From: an uncultured Caldilineaceae bacterium
Lineage (GTDB): Bacteria > Chloroflexota > Anaerolineae > Caldilineales > Caldilineaceae
Direction of reading: 5' to 3'
Length of the DNA stretch: 64,000 bases
NCBI GenBank assembly: GCA_951812725.1
Contig: OX638330.1
Span: forward strand, 3,348,001-3,412,000
Part shown: piece by piece, positions 7,594 through 17,353 of the stretch
How the letters are laid out: the number at the start of each line of letters is the position of its first letter
Numbering within the stretch: position 1 is the first letter of the stretch
Notes under the pieces: generated by a model
What the model saw: only the letters and a program-made list of their open reading frames with translations
Told to the model about the DNA's origin: nothing
Database searches by the model: none
Program-made: the position numbers and the translations under genes

Positions 7594-10500
7594 TCAGAAC
7601 CCTTGCAGGCGGCTTAGATCGGCGACGGAGGCGGGAATCAGGGCGATGCGTTGGACAAGCGCTTGGCGCGCCAGACGCACGTCATCCTCCTCAGCGTTCA
7701 CCAACACTGTGTCGAAGAAACTGTTGATGGGCGCGGACAGGTCGGCCAGCACTTGTCCCAGCGACTCGGCAGCATCGCTTGCGCCATTTAGTTTCACCGC
7801 CGCGCTTTCGTATGCGGTATGCAATTCGTGCTCTACTTTCTCCTGGTAGGATGCCGGTTGCAGGGGCAGGTCGCGTTCGATGCCGCGGACGATGCGGGCG
7901 CAGCGGGCATAGGCGGTGAAGGTCTCTTCCCAGTTTGGGGAGCCAACTGCGGCGGCAAGATGGTGGACAGTGCCGACGGCAGAGTAGGGATCGTCCCCGC
8001 GCGCGGCCAGGACGGCGTCCACGACATCGGGCGCATGGCCCAGATCGCGAAGTTTTCGCTCGAGACGGCGAATTATGAAATCCCTGGCGCTGGAAGTGGC
8101 ATCTTCTGCCAGAAGATTTCCGTAATGTGAGGCCGCGTGCTCAAGAGCAGTCGACAGATCGAACGAAGAACTGGTCAGTGTCAAGGCATTTACGATCCCA
8201 AGAGCGGCGCGGCGCAGGCCGAAGGGGTCGGCACTGCCGCTGGGCGACACACCAACACCGAAGAGACCGACCAGACTGTCCAGTTTGTCGGCAAGGCTGA
8301 GGGCAAGGCCGGCTGCACTCCTGGGCACTGAGTCACCGTCGAAACGGGGCAGGTAGTGCTCCCGGATAGCCTGTGCAACAGGAGCTTGAGCGCCGCTCCT
8401 GAGGGCGTAGATCTCGCCCATAACCCCTTGCAGACTGGTCATTTCGACCACCATGGAGGTAACCAGGTCGGTCTTGGAGAGCGCGGCAGCCCGGCGAGAA
8501 GTCTCGGTAGTCTGCTCGCCGGCCCCGAGCATCTGGGCGATCTGGGGGGCTAGCTTCTCTAAGCGGGCCGCCTTCTCGAGCATTGAGCCGAGTTTGGCGT
8601 GGAAGGTGAGGGTCTCCAGACGGCTGGTGAAAGTGTCGAGGGGCTTGGCCGTATCCTGCCGGTAGAAGAATTCGGCGTCGGCGTAACGGGCGCGAATGAC
8701 GCCCTCATTGCCCTGCCGCACTACGTCGGGATGGTCCAGATCATCGGCGTTGGCGATGGTAACAAAGCGAGGCGCCAGCGTTGCGCTTTCCCCGTCTGCG
8801 GACTTGGCCAGGACCGGAAAGTAGCGTTGGTGCTTTTTCATTACCGCTGTAAGAATCGGTTGCGGAAGGTCCAGGTAGCGTTCCTCGAAGGCGCCGATTA
8901 CGGCCTGCGGAGATTCGACCAGATCTGTGACCTCTTCCAGAAGGTCCTCATCCGGCTCCCACTCGTAGGCGCCGTGCGGCAGTGGGTCGGCGCCGCCTGA
9001 TTCGATGGAAGCGGCGCGGGAGGCCGCGTCCTGGACGGCTTCAGCGATCAGGCTGCGGCGATCCGGGCGGCGCAGGCGGATGCCTTGGGCGGCGATGTCG
9101 TCGAAGTAGCTGTCGGCGTCTGCGATGTCGAACGTTGTAAACTCGCCGGCGGGCAGGCGCGCCCGCGCATCGTGATAGCGGGGCCCGCGGCTGACCCTGC
9201 CGCTGGTGACGTGGGCCCACGATACGGGAATAACGTCAGAACCGTAGAGGGCGACGATCCAACGTAATGGGCGAGGATAGCTCTTGTTGCTGCTGTTCCA
9301 GCGCATCGTCCTGCCCCACTGCATTCCCTCGAGCAGATCTTCGATTAGCTGGGGCAACACGGCAGCGGTCGGCTCACCCTCCAGCCTGGTTACGGCGTAG
9401 ACATAGTTGCCGCGCACCTCCAGATTGGATGGCTGGACGCCCTGGCCGCGGGCGAAGCCGATGGCAGCCTTTGTAGGCTGGCCGTCGGAGTCGAAGGCGC
9501 GCTCAGCGGGGGGCCCTCTGCGTTCGACTATCTCGTCCTGCTGGCGCGGGGCCAGTTCCTGCACGTGCGCAACCAGGCGGCGAGTTGTTCCGGAGACGGT
9601 AAGATCGCCGCATGTGAGACGCGCCTGTTCCAGAAGGTCTCGCAGCCGTAACTCTATTTGCTGGATTCCCACAGGCACGTCGCCCGCGGGCAGCTCTTCG
9701 CTACCCAGTTCGATGAGCAGCGATTGGGGCTCGGACAGTTGAACAGCGGCGAGGTTTTGTCTGGGGACTGAATTGCCTTGGCTCTCCGGGCTCTCTTCGC
9801 CGACGGCCAGCCACGGATATTCCTCATGCTGCCGCTGCTCCACGTACAGTTCGGAGATGCGGCGGGCCTGGCTGCGCATGGCGGCGAAGAATTTGGCGCG
9901 TTCGGTGACGCCGATAGCGCCGCGTGTGTCCAGGATGTTAAAGGCCTGGCTCTGGCGAAGCACGTAGTCGTGGGCGGGGGCGACGAGGCCGCGTTCGATG
10001 CAGGCTTCGGCTTCGGCGTTGTAGAGATCGCACAGTGTGCGCTGGCGTTCGACGTCGGCCAGCTCGAAGTTATAGATACAGTGTTCGATCTCCTGCTGAC
10101 GGTAGATCTCGCCGTAGGTGTGGACACCGTCGAAGTCGATGGACCATACCTCAGTCCGCTGCTGGAGATACATGACGATGCGCTCGAGCCCGTAGGTTAT
10201 CTCTACGCTGACGGGGTCGAGGCTGACGCCGCCGGCCTGTTGGAAATAGGTGAACTGGGTGATCTCCTGACCGTCGAGCCAGACTTCCCAGCCGAGGCCC
10301 CAGGCGCCGAGGGCGGGCGATTCCCAGTTGTCCTCGACGAAGCGGATGTCGTGACGGTCGCGCTGCAGACCGATGGCCTCCAGGCTGCTCAGATAGAGTT
10401 CCTGCGGGTTTCCGGGGTCCGGTTTGAGCAGCACCTGATACTGGGTGTGCATCTGCATGCGGTTGGGGTTTTCGGCGTAGCGGCCGTCATCGGCGCGAAA

Positions 10501-10680
10501 AGAAGGCTCGACGTAGGCGACGTTCCAGGGCTCGGGACCGAGCACGCGCAACACGGTGGCGGGGTTCATGGTGCCGGCGCCAAGTTTTTCGCTGTGGGGC
10601 TGCCAGATCTGGCAACCGCGCGCGGCCCAGTAGTCGTGCAAACGGCGGATTGTTTCCTGCATTGAGGGGGTGTTACCCAT
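7594..10680 (-). CDS. glyQS: Glycyl-tRNA synthetase, fused alpha and beta subunits
   Basis: Charges tRNA-Gly. In most bacteria of this type the enzyme is an alpha2-beta2 complex from two genes; here one 1028-residue chain holds both. The alpha part (about 1-290) shows [20 protein letters not shown] and [18 protein letters not shown] linker of roughly 30 residues leads into the beta part (from about 318), starting [13 protein letters not shown] and containing VLAKSADG and the C-terminal anticodon-binding region. Fused forms are known in Chlamydia and some other lineages. No T-box leader is visible in the 90 bases upstream. Confidence 0.96.
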   Translation of the reverse strand: MGNTPSMQETIRRLHDYWAARGCQIWQPHSEKLGAGTMNPATVLRVLGPEPWNVAYVEPSFRADDGRYAENPNRMQMHTQYQVLLKPDPGNPQELYLSSLEAIGLQRDRHDIRFVEDNWESPALGAWGLGWEVWLDGQEITQFTYFQQAGGVSLDPVSVEITYGLERIVMYLQQRTEVWSIDFDGVHTYGEIYRQQEIEHCIYNFELADVERQRTLCDLYNAEAEACIERGLVAPAHDYVLRQSQAFNILDTRGAIGVTERAKFFAAMRSQARRISELYVEQRQHEEYPWLAVGEESPESQGNSVPRQNLAAVQLSEPQSLLIELGSEELPAGDVPVGIQQIELRLRDLLEQARLTCGDLTVSGTTRRLVAHVQELAPRQQDEIVERRGPPAERAFDSDGQPTKAAIGFARGQGVQPSNLEVRGNYVYAVTRLEGEPTAAVLPQLIEDLLEGMQWGRTMRWNSSNKSYPRPLRWIVALYGSDVIPVSWAHVTSGRVSRGPRYHDARARLPAGEFTTFDIADADSYFDDIAAQGIRLRRPDRRSLIAEAVQDAASRAASIESGGADPLPHGAYEWEPDEDLLEEVTDLVESPQAVIGAFEERYLDLPQPILTAVMKKHQRYFPVLAKSADGESATLAPRFVTIANADDLDHPDVVRQGNEGVIRARYADAEFFYRQDTAKPLDTFTSRLETLTFHAKLGSMLEKAARLEKLAPQIAQMLGAGEQTTETSRRAAALSKTDLVTSMVVEMTSLQGVMGEIYALRSGAQAPVAQAIREHYLPRFDGDSVPRSAAGLALSLADKLDSLVGLFGVGVSPSGSADPFGLRRAALGIVNALTLTSSSFDLSTALEHAASHYGNLLAEDATSSARDFIIRRLERKLRDLGHAPDVVDAVLAARGDDPYSAVGTVHHLAAAVGSPNWEETFTAYARCARIVRGIERDLPLQPASYQEKVEHELHTAYESAAVKLNGASDAAESLGQVLADLSAPINSFFDTVLVNAEEDDVRLARQALVQRIALIPASVADLSRLQGF

Positions 10681-10770
10681 TATTCATCTCGTTGGTAGCG
10701 TATTGCAACCGGCGGTTCACGGTCACTGAAAGATGGTTTCCGATTCTGACTTTTTGGTATTTTGCCATGA

Positions 10771-11916
10771 CTAAGAGGCTTTTGCTACATAGCCGTTAGC
10801 GGCAACTGCTTGTTGGAAGAGGCTCTCTTCCAGGTTCAGCCCGAAGCCGGGGGCCTCTGGAATATGTACATGTCCATCGACCACCTTGTAGGCGGAGCTG
10901 TCCAGTCCGGGCGTGGAGAGCTCGTCCCACTCGACGAAGGCAAAGCCAGCGACCGCGGCGGCCAGGTGGCCGGAGACAAAGTTACCCAGGTGGGCGCCGT
11001 AGTGATGAGGCGCTGTGCGCACGTTCCAGGCATCCAGTTTGGGAGCGGTTTCGAGCCATTTTGTCATGCCGTAGGAGAAAATGTCGTATTGAATGACATC
11101 GACGATCCCTCTTTGTGCGTAGTCGAGCAGGTGAGGTGAGGCTGCGCCTTCGCCGTCGGCGATGAGGACCGCCAGCCCCTCGCGCTCGATCCAGGCATGC
11201 AGGTCTTCATACAGTTCGTCATCCTCGTGAAAGGCCTCTTCCAGCCAGAATACGTTGCAGTCGGCAGTTTCGGACAGGATATGTTTGGCGATGTTGAGTG
11301 TGTAGCCGTTGTTGGCATCGATCAGGATGACGGCGTCGGGGCCGACCGCGGCGCGCACAGCGCGGATCACGGCTATGTCGCGGCGGTGGCCTTCCAGAGG
11401 AGGCATGTGGCGGGCGCCGCGACCGACTTTGATCTTAAAGGCGCGGTGGCCGTGCTCGTAGCCGAAATTGGCCTCCGACGCGATAAGGGCGGCGCCTTCC
11501 TCGTCGGTGGGCAGGTGCAGGTCGTCGATCAGGAGCGTTGTGTCGTAGCAGGGCACACGCAGCGGGCCGGAGACATTTTTGCCGGCACGATCGGCGAGTA
11601 GCTGGTAGACGGGGCGGGCGCCGCGCTGGCCCAAGAGATCCCAGAGTGGGTACTCCAAAGCGAAAGCCGCCTGGTTGACACCGCTGTCCACGGTGATCAG
11701 CTCGTCCAGCTGCCGATCGAGAAGCAGTTGGGCCTGCTGGCGGGCGAGACGGCTGAAACCAAAACCTGAAACTCCATCCGAGGTTGTGACGCGCGCCAGT
11801 GGGATCTTCGACTCCCAGCCGTGGTCGCCTTTTTTGCGGGCGTTGAACCCGGCAAGGCGGGGCCGCCGGCCGACGAGTGTTCCCGATTCGATTGCGGCGA
11901 TACGCGCACTGCTCAT
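10771..11916 (-). CDS. Mandelate racemase/enolase-superfamily sugar-acid enzyme, copy 1
   Basis: Enolase-superfamily enzyme of 381 residues, likely a dehydratase or racemase of a sugar acid. Visible active-site elements in the barrel are FKIKVG (base K-x-K), LIDANNG and WLEEAFHE (metal ligands), and a late APHHYGAH that could supply the catalytic His. The ATG at 11916 has AGGAG 8 bases upstream. It is clearly a paralogue of the next gene (12066-13208), similar from end to end, so the pair arose by tandem duplication. Substrate not assignable; nearby epimerases and the KDG pathway point to hexonate or hexuronate use. Confidence 0.9.
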   Translation of the reverse strand: MSSARIAAIESGTLVGRRPRLAGFNARKKGDHGWESKIPLARVTTSDGVSGFGFSRLARQQAQLLLDRQLDELITVDSGVNQAAFALEYPLWDLLGQRGARPVYQLLADRAGKNVSGPLRVPCYDTTLLIDDLHLPTDEEGAALIASEANFGYEHGHRAFKIKVGRGARHMPPLEGHRRDIAVIRAVRAAVGPDAVILIDANNGYTLNIAKHILSETADCNVFWLEEAFHEDDELYEDLHAWIEREGLAVLIADGEGAASPHLLDYAQRGIVDVIQYDIFSYGMTKWLETAPKLDAWNVRTAPHHYGAHLGNFVSGHLAAAVAGFAFVEWDELSTPGLDSSAYKVVDGHVHIPEAPGFGLNLEESLFQQAVAANGYVAKAS

Positions 11917-12065
11917 TGCGTTACTCCTGGACCTTTCGTCAAGCTACGAGGAAATGTAGAAAAGCCGGCGCAGCAGCGCCAAAGTGATGCTGTGCCTGCG
12001 ATGAAGAAACAAGGGAATCGTCCTGAAGGCTTCGGCGACTTCTCCGGTCTTCCGGGTCGGTTTCG

Positions 12066-13208
12066 TTACAGCCGTACGCTAAAGCCGTTGGCTGTAACGG
12101 CTTGCTGGAAGAGATCTTCATCCAGTGTAAGGGCGAAGCCGGGCGCGTCGGGCATGCGAACATAACCCTCATCCACCTGATAGGCGGAGCCGTCGAGCCC
12201 GGGGGTGGAGACCTCGTCCCATTCGATAAAGAGAAAGCCGTCGACGGCCGCGGCGAGATGGCCGGAGACGTAGTTGCCTATGTGGCGCCCGTAGTGATGC
12301 GGCGCGGTGCCGACGTTCCAGCCGTCAAGTTGGGCGCCGGTCTGCAGCCAGTTGGTCATGCCGTGGCTGAAGATATCGTACTGGATGATATCGACGAAAC
12401 CGTCGCGGGCATAGTCGAGGAGCATAGGAGAGGCCTGACCCTCGCCGTCGGCGATGTTGGTCGACAGCCCTTCGCGCTCGATCCAGTCATGCAGGTCCTC
12501 GTAGAGTGCGCCGTCCTCGTGAAAGGCTTCTTCGAGCCAGAAGAGGTTACAGTCGGCGGTTTCGGCCAGGATCTGCTTGGCGATGTTGAGATTGTAGCCG
12601 TTATTGGCATCGATGAGTATGGCGGCGTCGGGGCCGACTTCTGCGCGTACGGCCCGGATAACGGCGACGTCGCGACTGTTGCCTTCCAGGAGGGGCATGT
12701 GCCGTGCGCCGCGGCCAACTTTGATCTTGAATGAGCGGTGACCGTGCTCATAGCCGAATCGTGCCTCGGAGGCGATAAGGGCGGCACCCGCTTCGTCGGT
12801 CGCGAGGTGCAGGTCGTCGATATAGAGCGAGGTGTCGTAGCAGCGAACGCGTAGGGGCTCAGAAACCGTTTTGCCGGCTGATTCCGCCAGGAGTTGGTAG
12901 ACCGGGCGGCCGGTGCGCTGGCCCTCCAGATCCCACAGCGGGAATTCAATGGAAGCGGCGCGCGGTGCGACGCCGCGGCCGGCGTCGATGAGGTCCTCGA
13001 CCCGCTCGCCGAGAAAGGCGTGGGCTTGCTGCTCGCTCAAGGGGCGGCAGGCGCCGAAGCCCGACGTTCCATCTGTCGTGGTGAAACGGGCCAGGGGCAC
13101 CTGGACCTCGTTGCCGTGAACGGGCCCCCGGGAGTTGCAACCTGCTTGTCGGGGGCGCTGGCCAACAAGGGTGCCCCACTCGATGGTGGAGATCTTAGCG
13201 TTGTTCAT
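12066..13208 (-). CDS. Mandelate racemase/enolase-superfamily sugar-acid enzyme, copy 2
   Basis: Tandem paralogue of the downstream gene, sharing GYEHGHRSFKIKVGRGARHM, LIDANNGYNLNIAK, WLEEAFHEDG and TAPHHYG. Differences cluster in the N-terminal capping domain, which usually sets substrate specificity, so the copies may act on different sugar acids. The frame can be opened at 13247, but ATG 13208 is preferred because AGGAG lies about 11 bases before it and the protein then aligns with copy 1 from MNNAKISTIEWGTLVG onward. It lies 149 bases upstream of copy 1 on the same strand. Confidence 0.9.
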   Translation of the reverse strand: MNNAKISTIEWGTLVGQRPRQAGCNSRGPVHGNEVQVPLARFTTTDGTSGFGACRPLSEQQAHAFLGERVEDLIDAGRGVAPRAASIEFPLWDLEGQRTGRPVYQLLAESAGKTVSEPLRVRCYDTSLYIDDLHLATDEAGAALIASEARFGYEHGHRSFKIKVGRGARHMPLLEGNSRDVAVIRAVRAEVGPDAAILIDANNGYNLNIAKQILAETADCNLFWLEEAFHEDGALYEDLHDWIEREGLSTNIADGEGQASPMLLDYARDGFVDIIQYDIFSHGMTNWLQTGAQLDGWNVGTAPHHYGRHIGNYVSGHLAAAVDGFLFIEWDEVSTPGLDGSAYQVDEGYVRMPDAPGFALTLDEDLFQQAVTANGFSVRL

Positions 13209-13274
13209 CGAAAGTCTTACTCCTTTTTTCAGGTCCGGCGCGCCCACTTCAGGACGTGGGCCGAGGGCAGAGCC

Positions 13275-14333
13275 TCAATTTTCTCCGTAGCGAATGCCGG
13301 TGGGGACGACATCGGTCGCCTCGCCGCGGCGGATGGCTTCGGCGGTCTCGACGATATTGACGAGATCATGCTTGGATTTGAAGCCGAGTCGTGTCTGAAT
13401 CTTGGTCAGGTCAAGGGTAAAGTAGTTCGCCTCGGGCGTGCGCGCGTCGGCGAAACTGAGATCGTAACGTTCGGCCAGCCATGGGACAGCCTCGCCCCAG
13501 TCGATGATTGCGTCGCCGCCCAGGGTAAACTCCTCGCCAACGGCCTCATCCTTTTCGATACCCAGGACCAGTCCGCGAGCGATGTCGCGCACATCGCAGA
13601 AGTGCTGTTTGTGGGGTACGCCATTGGGGTTGCGGTTGAGGAGGAGTTGATCTTCGCCAGTCCACTGGGCTCTGAGGTCATCAAGCATCGCCTGTGTGTC
13701 CGGATCACTGCTATTCATCGATTTGTAGCGGTCGTAAACCGAACTGAAGGCGAGTCGCGCCGGTACACCGTCCTCGTTGAAGAATTCACTCGGTTCGATA
13801 ATCGTGGAAAAGCGGAATGAGGTCGCGGGCACCTCATATTGGTAGTAGTAGGTCATGGCCAGCTCTTCACCGATCCACTTGGTGAGAAAGTAGGGCATGT
13901 GATGGTAGCGGGCGACCATGTCTTCGGTGATTGGCTCTTCGAAGTAGCGGCCGTAGTCCTCCAGACGCCAGTAGACGGCTTCGGTACAGGCGTATACGAA
14001 GCGGTGCAGGTTGGGACTTTCAGTGCGAACGCTCTCGAGAAGATTGAGGGTTCCCATGGCGTTGATGTCCAGGTATTGCCGGTTGTCGAAGGGACCGCCG
14101 AAGGCTGCGGCAAGATGGACGATGGCATCAACACCTTTGACAGCGCTGCGGACATCATCGAGGTTGCGGAGATCGCCTGTTACTGTTTCCACGCTGGCGA
14201 AGGCGTCCAGCTTATTTGCGCGACTGGCATCGCCTGGATAGACGAGGGTGCGAACGTCGTGTCCTTTGTTCAGCAGGCGTGTGACCAGATTGGCGCCGAC
14301 CCGGCCGGTGCCGCCGGTTACCAGAATCTTCAT
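13275..14333 (-). CDS. NAD-dependent epimerase/dehydratase, copy 1
   Basis: Extended SDR of the sugar-nucleotide epimerase type, 352 residues from ATG 14333. The Rossmann motif MKILVTGGTGRVGANLV opens the protein. The usual catalytic YxxxK is not in its standard form: the region reads TEAVYWRLEDYGRYFEEPI, followed by YHHMPYFLTKWIGEEL, where Tyr and Lys are four apart in YFLTK. AAAGG lies ahead of the ATG, and this leader is nearly identical to that of the paralogue at 14679-15737. Probably works with the adjacent enolase-family enzymes on a sugar or sugar acid. Confidence 0.88.
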   Translation of the reverse strand: MKILVTGGTGRVGANLVTRLLNKGHDVRTLVYPGDASRANKLDAFASVETVTGDLRNLDDVRSAVKGVDAIVHLAAAFGGPFDNRQYLDINAMGTLNLLESVRTESPNLHRFVYACTEAVYWRLEDYGRYFEEPITEDMVARYHHMPYFLTKWIGEELAMTYYYQYEVPATSFRFSTIIEPSEFFNEDGVPARLAFSSVYDRYKSMNSSDPDTQAMLDDLRAQWTGEDQLLLNRNPNGVPHKQHFCDVRDIARGLVLGIEKDEAVGEEFTLGGDAIIDWGEAVPWLAERYDLSFADARTPEANYFTLDLTKIQTRLGFKSKHDLVNIVETAEAIRRGEATDVVPTGIRYGEN

Positions 14334-14678
14334 TGCGGGACCTTTCAATTTCTTTGGTTCAGGGTTTCAGTTCTTGCAGCATGTAGGAAACGAAAGGTTT
14401 TCGGCGAATTCTCGAATCATGTTTCCTGACAAAGTTACCATGCGGCCAGTTGCTAATTATCCGGCACCTGAATCTTCCTGCCAAACGGAGGAGACAGCAA
14501 GGTAGCTTGGGTCGTTGTCTGGATCAGGATTTGCAGGATTTGCGGGAGTCTTCAGGATAGTAGACGACGGAGTTTTGTAGGGCGGTCCTTTGGCGGGGAC
14601 AGATGGAGCGCTTGGCGGGCCGGATTCCGGGATACATCCCCGCTGTTCGGGGGAAGGGCCGGCCGGGAGGACGCGGCA
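14334..14678. other. Intergenic gap between the two epimerase genes
   Basis: About 345 bases with no convincing gene, hairpin terminator or copy of the dispersed repeat. The open frame that crosses it from the right is a shadow of the second epimerase gene. Confidence 0.6.
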
Positions 14679-15737
14679 TCAGCCCTCTCCGTAGCGGATG
14701 CCGGTGGGGACTACGTCCGTTTTTTCGCCGCGGCGGATGGCTTCTGCGGTCTCTATGACGCTGTCCAGATCGTGTTGCGGTACGAAGCCGAGTTTGGACT
14801 GGATTTTGGTCAGATCGAGCGTATAGCGGACCGGGGTCGGCAGGCGCGCGTCGATGTAGGTGACACCGAAGCGTTCGGCGAGGCGCGGGACAGCCTCTTC
14901 CCAATCGATGATCACGTTGCCGGCCAAGTTGAACTCCTCGCCGACGGATTCCTCCTTTTCGAGGCCCAACAGCAGGCCGCGGGCGATGTCGCGCACATCG
15001 CTGAAGTGCTCTTTGTAGGGGACGCCGTTGGGGTTGCGGCTGAGAAGGAGTCGATCTTCGCCGGTCCACTGTGAAATGAGGTTGTCGATCATCGTCCTTG
15101 TATCCGGATCACTGCTCTCTATGCTTTTGCAGTGGTCGACCGCGCTGCTGAAGGCCAGGAGTTGGGGCAGGCCGGCCTCGTTCAAGAACTCGCCAGGCTC
15201 GATAATTGTGGAGAAGCGAAAGGAGGTCGCCGGCAGCTCGTACTGGTAGTGGTACGCCATGGTCAGCTCTTCGCCGATCCATTTGGTGAGAAAGTAGGGC
15301 ATGTGGTGATAGCGGGCGGCCATGTCCTCTCGAAGGGGCTCCTCGAAGTAGCGACCATAGTTTTCCAGCCGCAGATAGACGGCGACGGTGCTGGCATATA
15401 CGAAGCGGTGGAGATTGGGGCATTGGGCGCGCACGCTTTCCAGCAGGTTGAGCGTGCCCATCGCGTTTATGTCCAGATACTGGCGATTGTCGAAGGGGCC
15501 GCCGAAGGCCGCGGCCAGGTGATAGACGGCGTCCATGCCCTGGACGGCACGGCTAACGTCGTCCAGGTTGCGCAGATCGCCGGTCACGGTTTCCACTCCG
15601 GTGAAGGCGTCGAGCTTGTGCGCGCGGCTGGCGTCGCCGGGGTAGAGGAAAGCGCGGATTTCATGTCCTTCAGCCAGAAGACGCTGGACAAGATTGGCGC
15701 CAACGCGGCCTGTGCCGCCGGTTACCAGGATTTTCAC
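14679..15737 (-). CDS. NAD-dependent epimerase/dehydratase, copy 2
   Basis: Paralogue of the gene at 13275-14333, with the same MKILVTGGTGRVGANLV opening and the same order of blocks (GDLRNLDDV, FGGPFDNRQYLDINAMGTLN, YHHMPYFLTKWIGEEL, SFRFSTIIEP). The start is GTG 15737, with the AAAGGTCCCGCA leader it shares with copy 1, so promoter-proximal sequence was duplicated with the gene. With the two enolase-family genes downstream this makes an epimerase-epimerase-dehydratase-dehydratase run on the minus strand. Confidence 0.88.
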   Translation of the reverse strand: MKILVTGGTGRVGANLVQRLLAEGHEIRAFLYPGDASRAHKLDAFTGVETVTGDLRNLDDVSRAVQGMDAVYHLAAAFGGPFDNRQYLDINAMGTLNLLESVRAQCPNLHRFVYASTVAVYLRLENYGRYFEEPLREDMAARYHHMPYFLTKWIGEELTMAYHYQYELPATSFRFSTIIEPGEFLNEAGLPQLLAFSSAVDHCKSIESSDPDTRTMIDNLISQWTGEDRLLLSRNPNGVPYKEHFSDVRDIARGLLLGLEKEESVGEEFNLAGNVIIDWEEAVPRLAERFGVTYIDARLPTPVRYTLDLTKIQSKLGFVPQHDLDSVIETAEAIRRGEKTDVVPTGIRYGEG

Positions 15738-15818
15738 TGCGGGACCTTTCTGTGAGCAGATTCTGGCGGTGTGGGGATGGGCTTAAGTTTATCAAAGGGG
15801 TAGGGGCGTGTCTAGGCA

Positions 15819-15988
15819 CTGCAGTGGTCGGTGGTCAGTGGTCAGTGGTCAGTGGCTTGAGACAGAAGAGGAGGGAGGAGACACCGTTGGCTAGACACTT
15901 TGCTGGGGGAAGAGTGAACACGGTGGCTAGCTAGAGTGGGGCGTTGCGGAGGCGCAGCGAAATGCAGTTCTTAGTAGTCAGTTGTTAC
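15819..15988. repeat. Fragments of the dispersed repeat left of the IS element
   Basis: Contains a CACTGCAGTGGTC start, a GAAGAGTGAACACGG block and a short GGGGCGTTGCGGAGGCGCAGC piece related to the core of the dispersed repeat. CAGTTCTTAGTAGTCAGTT (15965-15983) recurs exactly at 30690-30708 inside R5. This is probably a decayed or rearranged copy of the family that was later split by IS982. Confidence 0.55.
15824..15851 (+). repeat. Four-unit GTGGTCA heptamer tandem repeat
   Basis: Four 7-base units (GTGGTCG, then three GTGGTCA) lie end to end, and a shorter version occurs at about 17222. Likely slippage product inside repeat-derived DNA. Confidence 0.8.
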
Positions 15989-17004
15989 TAGGGCCTTATG
16001 CTAGTTGGGAAAGGCCAATTGCTTGATTTGCAGATAGTCAGGTACGCCCAAGAGGCGGTTGATATAAATGCAGAGGGTATGTGCGGTCAATTTTGTGTAT
16101 AAGCGTGCACAAAGGCCTCTGAGCGTGTGAGCGTGGTTGGTTTCAATCGAGAACTGTGCGTTGAGTTGACTGGTGACTGTTTCGATGATTTGGCGGACCG
16201 AGTCGTAGAGGCGAGAGAGGTGTGCCGGGATCTGTTTTTTCTGGTTTTTGCGCTTCTTGGTGAGAAGACGGATGCGATTGTATTGCCAGAGTTCCTCAGC
16301 TGCCGGTGCACTGACGTAGGCCTTGTCGCCGATGACGATGCGGTTGTCGTGTTCTGCAAGGAGTTCGCGACCGACAGCCAAGTCGCGTTCGTTAGCCGGA
16401 GCTAACTCGAAGTCGATAATAAGGCCACCCATCGTGATCAGCATATGCAGCTTGAAACCGAAGATCATCATCTTCTTGGAGGGAACGGGCCCATAATCGG
16501 CCCCCCAATCGGACCATTTGGCGCGCGCTTGTGGCGCCAGATGGAATTGAACCACAGGAATAGGCAGGCTATCGATTACACAATGCACGTCCCTGTAGAG
16601 TTCCGTCCTGGCCAACATCATGCGTCGCATTTCATTGATGACCCCCATCAAGTTACATCGCCGCCGATTGAAACGGCTCTGCTCCGGCAAAATCGGAAAC
16701 TTATCCCGATGTGCCTGCATATGATTGAGTAACTCTGTTTCCACATCCCATCCCACACATTCGCCGATGAGACAAATCGCGATCAATTCACTGTCGCTAC
16801 ACTCAGGCTCCGGCCCCGGTCGTCTCAGCTGTCCTTCCAGTTCCTTGTACATGTCGTCAACGAGCACATACACGCATAGACAGAAGTCGTCAAAGTGGGC
16901 TATCATTCGCTTGGTCCCCCTGGTGAGCTACCTTGGTTGGTCGAGACTTCCAAAGTTATCTCACCAGGGGACTTTTTTCAACCGCTAACTAGCATAAGGC
17001 CCTA
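15989..17004 (-). mobile_element. IS982-family insertion sequence, complete
   Basis: About 1016 bp bounded by perfect 18-bp inverted repeats, TAGGGCCTTATGCTAGTT at the left (15989-16006) and its complement at the right (16987-17004). One full-length transposase gene fills it, and the transposase stop codon lies inside the left repeat. A clear target duplication is not visible; if the outermost T is left out, a 3-base ACT flanks both sides. It is inserted next to the outer end of repeat R3, within or just before the ACTAAGCC terminus. Confidence 0.9.
16001..16906 (-). CDS. IS982-family transposase
   Basis: DDE transposase of 301 residues that cuts and joins the element ends. The likely catalytic residues are Asp in VIDSLPIPV, Asp in VIGDKAYVS and Glu in RQIIETVTSQLN, set in the family pattern KMMIFGFKLHMLIT and LLTKKRKNQKKQIP. 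Length is normal and no frameshift or internal stop is present, so it could be active. The stop codon sits in the left inverted repeat. Confidence 0.93.
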   Translation of the reverse strand: MIAHFDDFCLCVYVLVDDMYKELEGQLRRPGPEPECSDSELIAICLIGECVGWDVETELLNHMQAHRDKFPILPEQSRFNRRRCNLMGVINEMRRMMLARTELYRDVHCVIDSLPIPVVQFHLAPQARAKWSDWGADYGPVPSKKMMIFGFKLHMLITMGGLIIDFELAPANERDLAVGRELLAEHDNRIVIGDKAYVSAPAAEELWQYNRIRLLTKKRKNQKKQIPAHLSRLYDSVRQIIETVTSQLNAQFSIETNHAHTLRGLCARLYTKLTAHTLCIYINRLLGVPDYLQIKQLAFPN

Positions 17005-17215
17005 CTACTAAGCCATTTGAAGTGCCTGTCTTGACCAGCCCTTTATTCCTGCCGCCATTCAGGCTATCGGATGGCGTGTTCGGCTGGCGGCAGCCGCGTT
17101 GCTGGAGCCGCACGGCTGGAATGAGCACACAAGGTCGGTGAGCGATGGTTTTGGAGGGGGGCGTTGCGGGGGCGCAGCCCCTGCACAAGGGAGGGCCGAA
17201 GGCCCGACCGCCCAG
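17005..17215. mobile_element. MITE-like repeat copy 3 (R3), interrupted and truncated
   Basis: Starts with CTACTAAGCC directly after the IS982 right end, continues with the CCTGTCTTGACCAGCCC block and ends at the hairpin core (to CCGACCGCCC, about 17213). The right arm seen in R2, R4 and R6 is missing and is replaced by CTGCAGTGGTCAGTGG. The IS insertion therefore happened in the terminal inverted repeat of an existing copy. The remaining bases to 17353 hold no recognised feature. Confidence 0.75.
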
Positions 17216-17353
17216 AACTGCAGTGGTCAGTGGTCGGTTTGGGGCGTTTTGTGTTGTTGAAGTTTGTGGTGGGCCGGAAATGGACGTATAACGGGGAAGG
17301 AGTTATCGATCCATGTCCGGACAGGACAATCCAGGCACGAAAGGGAACGGGAA

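Noticed and set aside
9778-10665. A 295-codon plus-strand frame opposite glyQS
   Set aside because: It has the composition of an antisense shadow of GC-rich codons, shows no family motif and lies fully over a well-identified gene.
10681-10770. T-box riboswitch before glyQS
   Set aside because: Only 90 bases are available and no AGGGTGG-type T-box sequence or terminator/antiterminator pair is visible.
14524-15069. Minus-strand frame of 181 codons overlapping the second epimerase gene
   Set aside because: Very Arg/Pro-rich translation in a different frame of the real epimerase; no motif or start signal.
15987-17006. 3-bp ACT target duplication of IS982
   Set aside because: It appears only if the outermost inverted-repeat base is excluded, and three bases can match by chance, so I do not claim it.
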